Shown: positions 9,529-17,322 of the stretch, one piece after another
Position numbering within the stretch: the first letter of the stretch is position 1
Layout of the letters: each line of letters opens with the position of its first letter
From: Planctomycetota bacterium
Lineage (GTDB): Bacteria > Planctomycetota > Phycisphaerae > WQYP01
Reading direction: 5' to 3'
Length of the DNA: 32,067 nucleotides
Assembly: GCA_021785435.1 (NCBI GenBank)
Contig: JAJYFE010000043.1
Span: forward strand, 1 to 32,067
Made by a program: the position numbers and the translations under genes
Notes under the pieces: model-generated
Seen by the model: only the letters and a program-made list of their open reading frames with translations
What the model was told of the DNA's origin: nothing
The model's database searches: none

Positions 9529-11781
9529 ATGACCACCACCCCTATCGAAGAGCCTGCGGAAGTCGTCTGTACGATAGAGGGCCTAAAATCCATGCCCTTG
9601 GCCTTAACGACGGGCCACGAGTTGATCCTGCGCTTCGCAGCGCCACCGGGACTCTATCAGTTTTCCGGGATTGTGGACGCCTCGCAGTTCGATTGGGAAA
9701 AGCTTTACGTCGAACTGAATGAATACCACAACACGCAGCAGCGCACCGGCCCGTGGGACTTTGCGTTGGGTACGTCTAAACCGCTGGTGCCGGCATACTG
9801 GGTCTCAGTGGATGGCCGCAGGATTGGTTTATGGTTCTTTCAACGGGTATCGCTCGAGGATTTGGAACGCCGCCGCTTCCGCGGCCGCATGGCTTTTTAT
9901 TTGGACCACGCGGGCGAACACCAACTGCAATTGTCGCCCTACCAGTCGATGGCGATCCGCTGGGTCTCGGCTTGCTTGGAGCCTGATCCTGTCGATTCCC
10001 TGGCCGAACCGCCTGCCGGGTTGCTGGACGCCCCAGGCCATGTCCCTGTCGCCGCGTGGCGTGATCCGGCCTACTGGGACCAGCAGCGGCTAAAGCTGCG
10101 GGGCGCCCATGCCGCCTGCCGGCAGCCGTTGGATGACACCTTCGATTGGGTGCTTGGCGTGGCTGACACCGAACTTCAGGCGATGCACCTGCCGATGCTG
10201 ATTGCCGCACACAAACTCAACGGCAGGGATGGCGCGCTGGAGAAAGCCCTGGCGGTAATCGACAAGACGGTGGTGTTGTCCGCCTGGAGTAATCCCAACC
10301 CCGAGGGTTACAGTCATAATGGGGACATAAATGCCGCTCTGCCACTGCGCTCTTTGGCATGGGCCTATCACATGCTCACCGATGAAGAAATACAAGCGGA
10401 CCGCCGGCAGCGCCTGGTAGCGAAACTTCGTTACCAGGCCAGCGTCTTCTTTGACTTGGCGCTGCTGAACCGGGATTACTGGGGCGGTTCTATTATGCAG
10501 GACCATGGGCGCGTATCATTGCCCGCCTACGCCGACGCGGTGCTGCACTTACTGGGAATAATCCCTGAGACGCGGCTCTGGGCATCGTATGCGATGGCAT
10601 GGGTCGAAAGGTGCCTGCGGGCCATGCCGCGCGATGGGGCCATTCCGCCCAGTTCGTACCATTCGCTAAACCTGTATCTGCCTCAACTGATGCACTACCG
10701 CCAGGTCATGTTGGCCCTGGCCAAGCAAGATATTTACGACCGGGCGCCAATGCGGTCGATCGTCGATTTTGTTTACGGCGTGCTGCGCGATAAGGCGCCG
10801 CTGTTGCTCCTGGCGTGCGATCAACAAGGCGGCGTCATGCCCTTGTATGGTCAAACATTTTTCAAACAGATCGCCGTCAAATACAATGATGGGCGGGCGG
10901 CGTATTTGGCCGGACGGGTGCGGGCGCTGGACCTGCCGACAAGGTGGCGGTTCCATTGGCTCTCCCAGGAAGATACCTTATGGGCTTTATTGGGAGATCA
11001 TCCCTCGGTTCCACCGGTTCCACCACAACATAGGCAAGCTAAACTTAATTGGTATGAAGATTCAGGCGTGGTCCACCACTACAACCCCGCGGGAGACGTG
11101 ACGCTGGCTCTGCGGTGTGGGCCGTGGTGCGGGTATCACGCTTGGCGGCATGCGCCGGGGCCATGCGACCGCATGACCACGACCGTGGGCGCGGGGCATT
11201 TCGTCGTGTTTCGCGGAACCACCCCGTTGCTGGCCACCCCGGATTCGGTCTACCGTTTGCACACGAAGGTGCGCAGTTGCCTGCTGGTGGATGATCGGGG
11301 CCAATTCGGCGATGTCGGCTATCCCATGTCTATCCCGTCGTGGCGCTACCGGGGTGAAGAGATCCAGAGCGTGCGCTGGGACCCGCAAACGAACGAGGGG
11401 GCGATACGCATGGATTTGAAGCCTGCCTATCCCGACGAATTGGGCATGGCGCTATATACCCGTGAGTTGCTGCTACTCGCGGATGGCCGTATCATTTGCC
11501 GTGATCGTGTGGTCCTTGATCGTCCCCATCGTCTCTCCTGGCTTTTTCACGGGCGACGGGATATCGGCGTGACGTTGGAAAAAGGCCTGCGCTGCCGCTT
11601 CGGCCAGAATCCATGCTTGACGATGGAGCCTCAATCCGTTGGTGTGGAGCTCCAGGCCAAGGTTTGTCCCACGTCGGTCGTCTACGGCTATTCCAGCGAA
11701 TTCAACGCCTTCGACCACGTACGTTATGATTCGACGGAGCCTATCGCCGCGGCGACAGTGGATTTCGTGATGCACTGCTGA
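9529..11781 (+). CDS. Heparinase II/III-like polysaccharide lyase family protein
   Basis: 750 residues from the ATG at 9529, chosen because AAGGAG lies 12 bases upstream. An in-frame ATG at 9448 would overlap the LamG-like gene. Residues about 10-145 look like a beta-sandwich. About 180-500 is helical with the repeated aromatic and Leu pattern of an (alpha/alpha) toroid (DYWGGSIMQDHGRVSLPAYADAVL). About 520-750 is beta-rich. There the segment YRLHTKVRSCLLVDDRGQ, followed by GDVGYP, matches the start of the C-terminal sheet domain of heparinase II/III and alginate-lyase-like enzymes, which typically read HNTVLVDG-GQ. The fold is supported, but the catalytic Tyr/His/Asn set cannot be assigned. 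No signal peptide is visible, although family members are usually periplasmic. The gene may form one unit with the two genes before it. Confidence 0.55.
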   Translation: MTTTPIEEPAEVVCTIEGLKSMPLALTTGHELILRFAAPPGLYQFSGIVDASQFDWEKLYVELNEYHNTQQRTGPWDFALGTSKPLVPAYWVSVDGRRIGLWFFQRVSLEDLERRRFRGRMAFYLDHAGEHQLQLSPYQSMAIRWVSACLEPDPVDSLAEPPAGLLDAPGHVPVAAWRDPAYWDQQRLKLRGAHAACRQPLDDTFDWVLGVADTELQAMHLPMLIAAHKLNGRDGALEKALAVIDKTVVLSAWSNPNPEGYSHNGDINAALPLRSLAWAYHMLTDEEIQADRRQRLVAKLRYQASVFFDLALLNRDYWGGSIMQDHGRVSLPAYADAVLHLLGIIPETRLWASYAMAWVERCLRAMPRDGAIPPSSYHSLNLYLPQLMHYRQVMLALAKQDIYDRAPMRSIVDFVYGVLRDKAPLLLLACDQQGGVMPLYGQTFFKQIAVKYNDGRAAYLAGRVRALDLPTRWRFHWLSQEDTLWALLGDHPSVPPVPPQHRQAKLNWYEDSGVVHHYNPAGDVTLALRCGPWCGYHAWRHAPGPCDRMTTTVGAGHFVVFRGTTPLLATPDSVYRLHTKVRSCLLVDDRGQFGDVGYPMSIPSWRYRGEEIQSVRWDPQTNEGAIRMDLKPAYPDELGMALYTRELLLLADGRIICRDRVVLDRPHRLSWLFHGRRDIGVTLEKGLRCRFGQNPCLTMEPQSVGVELQAKVCPTSVVYGYSSEFNAFDHVRYDSTEPIAAATVDFVMHC

Positions 11782-11796
11782 AGGATCGGAGTTACC

Positions 11797-11850
11797 ATGA
11801 TCAGACGCGAGGTGGTTGGTTCGGCGATAAATGGCGCGGCGGCACCCTAA
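11797..11850 (+). pseudogene. Small frame truncated by a MITE-like element
   Basis: The ATG at 11797 follows a good ribosome-binding site (GGAG, 5-base spacing) 15 bases after the lyase-like stop. It reads only MIRREVVGSAINGAAAP. The TAA stop (11848-11850) consists of the TA flank and first base of the element that starts at 11850. This looks like the 5' remnant of a gene interrupted by insertion. No matching continuation was recognised beyond the element. Confidence 0.3.
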
Positions 11851-12017
11851 GTGGGAACGCAGAATGAATCATTGGATCGCCAGCGGCGCTCCGTGGCCCC
11901 CTCCAGCCGCAGGTCGAAGATCCGCCCCGGTGGACACAGCCGCCGTGCCGTGGCTGGTCCGCTGGTTCGACGGCACATCGGAGTGTGCCTGCTACTGATT
12001 CATTCTGCGTTCCTACT
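11850..12017. mobile_element. MITE-like element, copy 1
   Basis: This is a 168-bp non-coding element. The left end AGTGGGAACGCAGAATGAAT (from 11850) and the right end ATTCATTCTGCGTTCCTACT (to 12017) are inverted repeats with one mismatch over about 22 bases. Both sides are flanked by TA (11848-11849 and 12018-12019), the usual target of IS630/mariner-type elements. The interior carries a 29-bp core (11909-11937) shared with the elements at 20187 and 27758. It also has a stem GTGCCGT/ACGGCAC around an 18-base loop. Just outside the right end, CCGTGGCCGCTGAGCGTAAC resembles the right end of the 20187 element, so this copy may be nested in an older one. No transposase is present. Confidence 0.7.
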
Positions 12018-12113
12018 TAGGTACCGTGGCCGCTGAGCGTAACCGTTCCCGGCTTAGAGAAATAACCATCGAGCTTTCGGGACCGGTGGGCAAAGCTGAC
12101 CAGGAGTGTTCTA

Positions 12114-13586
12114 TTGTCTGTGCTTAGAATTCATCCGTGTAACTCCAAGGTATTTGAATTTCGTGGGCAGCCATTGGTGCTGTTATGCGCCACGGAGCAT
12201 TACGGGGCGGTCATAAACCGGCCCTTTGATTTCGCGAAATACCTGGCGGATGCCCATGCCCACAAACAGACGTTGACGCGTTTGTTTACACTATTTCGTG
12301 AATTGCAGGGCGATCGCAACCCCTATTCGACCTGCAAGCCTGAAACGCCCGACTACATCGCGCCATTTAAGCGTGTCGGTCCGGAGCGGGCGTTGGATGG
12401 GGGTCTCAAGTATGATCTTTCGCAATGGAATCCGGAATTTTTTGACCGACTGCACCGTTTTCTATCCCAGGCATCGGAATATGGCATCGTGGTCGAAGTG
12501 GTGCTGCTCAGCAACACATACGCCGACAATATTTGGAGCCTGAACCCCCTGCACCCGCGGAACAACCTCCAAGGTTTGGAGCCGGTGGACTTTCCGGATT
12601 ACACCTCGCTGCGGCATGAAGCGCTGTGGAGGTGGCAGGCCGCGCATATCCAGAGGATCGTCACGGAATGTAACCGCTACGACAATATCTTTTTTGAGGT
12701 CTGCAATGAACCGGGTGGATGCTTTCCAGGAAAACCCCAGGCGCCGACGACGACCGAAGTGGACAAATGGCAACAAGAAATAATAGCGCTTATTCGCCGG
12801 ACCGAAGAAAATATGCCCAACCAGCATTTAATTGCGGGCCAGGAAGCTTTTACCTGGGGTCCGGAATTTAATCAGACCAGCGACAAAACTTTTCGTGAAT
12901 TGCCGATGGATATTGTGAATATGCACCCACTGCCCAATACGGCCTATGGGGGCATTCGCTATGACATGGGCAATTTTATGGCCAAGGAACTCAAGCTGCG
13001 CGCTCTGCGTAACTTCGCCTTGGCCACCCGGCAGGAACCTAAGCCCTTGAATTATGATGAAGATAATGCCGCTTCACAGTACAAGGATTCGGAGGGTTGG
13101 ACGATTCACCGTAAGCGGGCGTGGACGGCGCTGCTCTGCGGCGCGCACTACGACATGATCGATTTCTCAATCCTGCCCTATTTGGAAAGCGGCACCCCGG
13201 CGTCACAGGCGCATATTCGGTCGTGGATGGGGTATCTTTCGACATTTATTCATTCTGTGGATTTGGTGCGTGCCCGCCCGCTTGTGGGCTGGGTGCGTGG
13301 TCTGCCGGAGCAGGTCGTAGAATCCGTCCTGGCGGTGCCGGGCGAGGACTACTGCATCTATCTTGCGGACGCAAGGGAACTCGACGCTGGCGTCGGCACG
13401 GCGCTCCGGGTGGGGGTATCGCTCGACCTCCCCGCCGGTTCGTTTGAGCTCGCCGGGTTTTCGCCGGTAACCGGGCTCTGCTCGCCGGCGCTACCGGTGG
13501 ACGGCGGAAACAACGTGAAAATCCGCGTACCGGCTTTTACGCACGACACACTGGTGCGGATTCGCAAGACCGGGGGTACGTCGTGA
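12114..13586 (+). CDS. GH5-like (clan GH-A) glycosidase, cytoplasmic
   Basis: 490 residues. The TTG start is chosen because AGGAG lies 7 bases upstream and no nearer ATG fits. Residues about 10-390 form a TIM-barrel hydrolase. NIFFEVCNEPGG places Glu199 as the acid/base after strand 4, and NYDEDNA places Glu316 as the candidate nucleophile, a spacing usual for clan GH-A. The last 90 residues are a small beta-sandwich (YCIYLADARELDAG, HDTLVRIRKTG) as in many GH5-like and DUF4038-like proteins. There is no signal peptide, so it probably acts on an imported oligosaccharide. It opens the second, mostly signal-free block. The following pseudogene starts inside its stop (GTGA overlap), showing the original operon continuity. 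The substrate is unknown. Confidence 0.65.
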   Translation: MSVLRIHPCNSKVFEFRGQPLVLLCATEHYGAVINRPFDFAKYLADAHAHKQTLTRLFTLFRELQGDRNPYSTCKPETPDYIAPFKRVGPERALDGGLKYDLSQWNPEFFDRLHRFLSQASEYGIVVEVVLLSNTYADNIWSLNPLHPRNNLQGLEPVDFPDYTSLRHEALWRWQAAHIQRIVTECNRYDNIFFEVCNEPGGCFPGKPQAPTTTEVDKWQQEIIALIRRTEENMPNQHLIAGQEAFTWGPEFNQTSDKTFRELPMDIVNMHPLPNTAYGGIRYDMGNFMAKELKLRALRNFALATRQEPKPLNYDEDNAASQYKDSEGWTIHRKRAWTALLCGAHYDMIDFSILPYLESGTPASQAHIRSWMGYLSTFIHSVDLVRARPLVGWVRGLPEQVVESVLAVPGEDYCIYLADARELDAGVGTALRVGVSLDLPAGSFELAGFSPVTGLCSPALPVDGGNNVKIRVPAFTHDTLVRIRKTGGTS

Positions 13587-13830
13587 ATCCACACGTCGTC
13601 AATCTTTTTTGCCACAAGCTCGCGGCGGACGAGCCGGTCCGCGGGTTGTGGATGACGCTGGAAAGCCCGAGCCTTACGGGGATGGCCGTGGGGCTGGACC
13701 TGGACCGGGTCCTCATCAATGCGGAACTCGCCCGCATACGGCCGCTTATCGAAAGGGCGGTTATGTTCCCCATACCGACCATAGCATCCCTCCCGATGCG
13801 CCTTACCAACAATTAATGGAGATAATCTGA
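13583..13830 (+). pseudogene. Chimeric remnant: HpcH aldolase start joined to URO-D end
   Basis: Residues 1 to about 41 (NPHVVNLFCHKLAADEPV...) closely match the start of the HpcH-bicupin gene at 22659 (NPHAINLFRHKLAADAPV...). From about 13705 the DNA instead matches the 3' end of the second URO-D gene (around 18257-18357), through INAELAR-RPLIE. A frameshift then occurs near 13755, after which the other frame continues the URO-D tail as GGYVPHTDHSIPPDAPYQ and stops at 13828-13830. The stop overlaps the next ATG (TGATG). This is a deletion product linking two genes that once lay here in tandem. The 77-residue frame starting at GTG 13583 could still be translated, but it has neither active site. 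Confidence 0.85.
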
Positions 13831-16055
13831 TGCCCCGGATTACTTTGGAGACAATCACCGATCGGCTTACCTTTGACGCCGCCTCCGGACGGCTCGTCTC
13901 CTTGGTGGCGAAGATCGCACCGGATGTTGAACTCATCGCCTCGTCGCCGGATCACCCGGCTTTTGTCCTTCAAATCCTGACCCCGGGTCGAGAGTACCGG
14001 CGGATTGATTCGCGCAGCGCCCGGCGGCTGGCGGTGAAACGCGAAGCAACGCGCGACCTCGAAAAGCTTATTTTCGCTTTCACCGGTGTCGGTGGCATGG
14101 ATATGGACGTGGATTTGACTGTCCGGGCGTCCAGCCGTGAAGGTTTAAGTCGCTGGTCCGCCACACTTCGTAACCGCGCCGACGTTCAGGTTGTGGATGT
14201 GCAGTTTCCCTTTGTTGTGGTGCCGGCGGACGCTAACGGCGCGGTGCTGGTACCCGCTGGTTCCGGTGAACTCCACGAGGGCCGAAGGCTTGACAGTCTG
14301 CCTGGCGACGAGCCGAGCCAATGGCAACTTATCCCGGAGAATGGTGGTTGTTCCCACTATCCCGGCGGGGTGTTCGCGCAATTCCTTTCCTGGCACAACA
14401 ACCGTGCCGGCATTTACCTGGCCTGCGAGGATACGCAGGGCAATGTGAAGCTGATCAAACCCTTGCGCCATCCCCCCGGTATCCGGCTGGGAATCGCCCA
14501 CGTGGGGGATTGGCCGGCCGAGGGTGTTCGGACTCTGGAGTACGACGTTGTCTTAAGCACGCTGGCCGGCGATTGGTACGACGCCGCGGAAATATACCGG
14601 CGCTGGAGTCTGCGCCAGAAATGGGCGAGGCCCCTTACGCGGCGCACCGATGTGCCGGCCTGGCTGCTGGACTCGCCTCCGCATATCACCATCCGGCTGC
14701 AGGGGTATGTCGACGACGGTCCCACCCCGGCCATCGCGGAGTTTCTGCCCTACGAAAAATGTGTTCCCCTGCTCGAGAAGATCGCCGCCCGGGTGGAAGC
14801 GCCGCTGACTGCGGTGCTCATGTCCTGGGAGCGCGGCGGCCCTTGGGTGTATCCGGATTGTTTTCCCCCCATAGGAGGTGATGAATCGATAGGCCGGTTC
14901 ACCGCCCTGGCCCGCGCGCGGGGTTGGCATGTGGGTTCCTTCTGTAACGGCACGCGCTGGGTGATGAGTCATTCCGGTAACGGTTACGATGGCCGGAAAT
15001 ATTTTGAAGAACACCAGGGAGCCGAAAGTGTGTGCCGTCGTCATGACGGCGGCCTTTGGGCGGACGATTGGGACTGGCGGGCCAGCTACCTTGGTTGCGT
15101 GGCGCAACCACTGACCCGCCGGGTCGCCGTGGATTTCGTTAAGCGTCTCATCGGATGGGGTCTCGAATCCATTCAGTTCTTTGATCAGAACTTCAACGCC
15201 GCGACGTTTCCCTGTTTTGCCGCCGACCATGGCCATCCGTCCATTCCAGGCAAATGGATGGCGGAGGCGATGTGGACGATGATGACCGCCTTCCATCAGG
15301 CCGCCATCGAAGCGGGCGAAACTGGCGCCATCCAGTCCACGGAAAACGCTTGCAATGAGTACTGCCTGCCCCTCTTCCAGCAGAGCGACGTGCGGGTCAG
15401 CCCGCCAGGCAGTGGCCGGGCCGGTTTCGTCCCGGTTTACCACTATTTATTCCATGAGTGCACCATCATGCATGGAATGATGAGTACGGGGGCCGAGCCG
15501 CATGCCCTTCCCATCCGCAACGCCTGGAACGGTGTTCTCGGTGAAATCCCCGGCGCCGTGATGATCGGTGACGGCACGCTTCTGAATCGGGAGACTTTCA
15601 ACTGGGCCGAGTGGGAGCCGAAGGTTGGAAGTAACGAGGATGCGTTGGAGATGATCCGTACCGTCACCGCGATGCGCCGGGGACCGGGGCGGAATTTTCT
15701 GGTCTATGGCCGCATGCAACGACCCGCCAAGGTGATGGGAGTGGATATCGTGCGATGGCAGTGGCAGAGTCGCCAACTGGAGGTACCGGCCGTGGCGCAC
15801 GCGTGCTGGCAAGCCCCGAACGGCCAGCATGGGGTCGTGCTGGCGAACTGGACGGCCGAGAACCGTTTCGTCCGTCTCTCCGATCCGCGGCTCGGAGCGC
15901 AGGCCACGGTCCACACGTGCGCACGGTCAATGGCGGCCACACCCGCCACAATGGGCGAGGGCACGTTGGATCTGGTGCTGCCGCCGCTCAGCTGCGTGCT
16001 GGTCGCCGGCGAGGTTCCCACAACCGCGGCTTCCATTGCCCTATTCCAGGAATAA
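13830..16055 (+). CDS. DUF6259-type glycosidase-like protein
   Basis: 741 residues. The ATG overlaps the stop of the upstream remnant and has GGAG about 9 bases before it. Residues 1-250 are a beta-sandwich (galactose-mutarotase-like), ending in the WYDAAEIYRRWSLRQKW helix typical of DUF6259 proteins. Residues about 270-650 look like a barrel with acidic clusters: VLMSWERGGPWVYPD, LWADDWDWRASY, SIQFFDQNFN, and GAIQSTENACNE. Asp in FFDQN and Glu in STENACNE are candidate catalytic residues. A short C-terminal sheet follows. The family is distantly related to GH36/GH101-like alpha-glycosidases, so removal of an alpha-linked sugar is a reasonable guess but not shown. No signal peptide is visible, which implies a cytoplasmic location. 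Confidence 0.6.
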   Translation: MPRITLETITDRLTFDAASGRLVSLVAKIAPDVELIASSPDHPAFVLQILTPGREYRRIDSRSARRLAVKREATRDLEKLIFAFTGVGGMDMDVDLTVRASSREGLSRWSATLRNRADVQVVDVQFPFVVVPADANGAVLVPAGSGELHEGRRLDSLPGDEPSQWQLIPENGGCSHYPGGVFAQFLSWHNNRAGIYLACEDTQGNVKLIKPLRHPPGIRLGIAHVGDWPAEGVRTLEYDVVLSTLAGDWYDAAEIYRRWSLRQKWARPLTRRTDVPAWLLDSPPHITIRLQGYVDDGPTPAIAEFLPYEKCVPLLEKIAARVEAPLTAVLMSWERGGPWVYPDCFPPIGGDESIGRFTALARARGWHVGSFCNGTRWVMSHSGNGYDGRKYFEEHQGAESVCRRHDGGLWADDWDWRASYLGCVAQPLTRRVAVDFVKRLIGWGLESIQFFDQNFNAATFPCFAADHGHPSIPGKWMAEAMWTMMTAFHQAAIEAGETGAIQSTENACNEYCLPLFQQSDVRVSPPGSGRAGFVPVYHYLFHECTIMHGMMSTGAEPHALPIRNAWNGVLGEIPGAVMIGDGTLLNRETFNWAEWEPKVGSNEDALEMIRTVTAMRRGPGRNFLVYGRMQRPAKVMGVDIVRWQWQSRQLEVPAVAHACWQAPNGQHGVVLANWTAENRFVRLSDPRLGAQATVHTCARSMAATPATMGEGTLDLVLPPLSCVLVAGEVPTTAASIALFQE

Positions 16056-16058
16056 TCT

Positions 16059-16196
16059 ATGCGCCGCAACGGCCTCAATGGCCAAAGTATTTTAAGGCGC
16101 AATCGATTCGGCGGGACCACGAGAACAGGGCGATCGGCGGCCCAATGCCGCCTGTGGAAATGGGTTGGCGCGTTGCGTGGGGAGCGATATTTCTGA
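16059..16196 (+). CDS. Small Arg-rich open frame overlapping the URO-D start
   Basis: 45 codons (MRRNGLNGQSILRRNRF...) start 3 bases after the previous stop and follow CCAGGAATAATCT, a fair ribosome-binding site. The TGA (16194-16196) overlaps the ATG of the next gene as TGATG. The arrangement would suit translational coupling or a leader peptide. The Arg-rich composition could equally be chance in GC-rich spacer. No similarity recognised. Confidence 0.25.
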   Translation: MRRNGLNGQSILRRNRFGGTTRTGRSAAQCRLWKWVGALRGERYF

Positions 16197-17320
16197 TGAC
16201 ACATCGCGAATGTTTGCGGAAAGTCCTGGCGGGCGAAGTCACCGACTGGGTGCCGAACTATGAACTGGGCTGTTGGGGCCAAACGGTCGAACGCTGGCTC
16301 AACGAGGGTATGCCTGCCGACCAATCGCGCGTCGGCGAAATGGATATGTTTGAGGGAGAGAGTTTATTTCACCTTGATCGCCGTGCGTTCGCGCGGCTGA
16401 ATATCGGAATGATCCCCGAGTTCGGCTATACCGTGTTGGAGGAAGACGAAGAGTACCTTATCGCCCGACACGGAAACGGCGTCGTTACCAAAGCGTTGAA
16501 GGCCGGCACGGTTCGCGGCACGCGCCGCTCCATGGACGCCTACCTCGCGCACCCGGTTACGGATCGCGCGAGCTGGAAGGATATAAGGAAGCGCTATGAA
16601 CCGTCCGCGCCGGTGCGCTATCCATTCTGGTGGGACGAGCAGGTGCGGCTCTGGAAGCAACGGGATTACCCCGTGGTGTTGCTTGGCAATGGGACCTTCG
16701 GTCTATATTCGCAGTTGCGGTCATGGGTCGGAACCGAAAATATTTCCGTGTTGTTCTATGATGATCCCGCCCTGGTTGAGGAAATGGTCGAGTTCAACAC
16801 CGAGTTTTTGCTGCGGCTGGTGGAGCGGGCGCTTGCTGACGTGGAATTCGATTACTTTAGTTTCTTCGAGGACTGCGCCGGCAAGGGCGGCCCGCTTTAC
16901 GGGCCGGGCATTTTTCGGAGGTTTTTCCTAAACTCCTACCGCCGCATCGTCGATCGTCTTCGCCAAGCGGGAATCAAGAGCTTCTGGATCGATTCCGATG
17001 GCGGCTGCGAGGTGCTTATTCCGCTGTGGATGGAGGCCGGAATTAACTGCTTTTGGCCGCTGGAACAGGCGTCGGGCATGAACCCGGTCCGTCTGAAGAA
17101 AAATTTCGGCAAGGATATCATCCTATGCGGCGGGCTCGACAAGATGGAATTGGCAAAAGGGCGCAAGGCCATTGAGAAGGAGCTCTACGCCAAGATTCCG
17201 CCGCTCCTGAAAGCCGGCGGCTACATTCCGCATTTTGACCACACCATCCCACCGGAAATATCTTATGCTGACATGCTGTACTACATGGAATTGAAACGCA
17301 AACTGATTGGCCAGGGGTGA
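16196..17320 (+). CDS. URO-D family protein 1 (not haem-type)
   Basis: 374 residues from the ATG at 16196, supported by GGGGAG about 12 bases upstream; in-frame ATGs at 16145 and 16160 lack such a site. The protein has the uroporphyrinogen decarboxylase/cobalamin-methyltransferase fold, with matches along its length to the next gene: LFYDDPALVEEM, FSFFEDCAGKGGPL, LCGGLDK, GGYIPHFDHTIPP. It lacks the N-terminal RQAGRY signature of true HemE. It also lacks the His-X-Cys zinc motif of MtaA/MtbA methyltransferases, having IDSDGG (residues 265-270) instead. The reaction is unknown. Its place among glycosidases and sugar enzymes suggests work on a sugar-derived compound. It overlaps the next gene's possible GTG start, so the pair is probably co-translated and may form a heterodimer. 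Confidence 0.7.
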   Translation: MTHRECLRKVLAGEVTDWVPNYELGCWGQTVERWLNEGMPADQSRVGEMDMFEGESLFHLDRRAFARLNIGMIPEFGYTVLEEDEEYLIARHGNGVVTKALKAGTVRGTRRSMDAYLAHPVTDRASWKDIRKRYEPSAPVRYPFWWDEQVRLWKQRDYPVVLLGNGTFGLYSQLRSWVGTENISVLFYDDPALVEEMVEFNTEFLLRLVERALADVEFDYFSFFEDCAGKGGPLYGPGIFRRFFLNSYRRIVDRLRQAGIKSFWIDSDGGCEVLIPLWMEAGINCFWPLEQASGMNPVRLKKNFGKDIILCGGLDKMELAKGRKAIEKELYAKIPPLLKAGGYIPHFDHTIPPEISYADMLYYMELKRKLIGQG

Positions 17321-17322
17321 AA

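Noticed and set aside
14553..15443. A 296-codon open frame on the minus strand
   Set aside because: It is the antisense of the DUF6259-like gene, has no ribosome-binding site or recognisable domain, and reflects the GC-rich codon pattern of the plus-strand gene.
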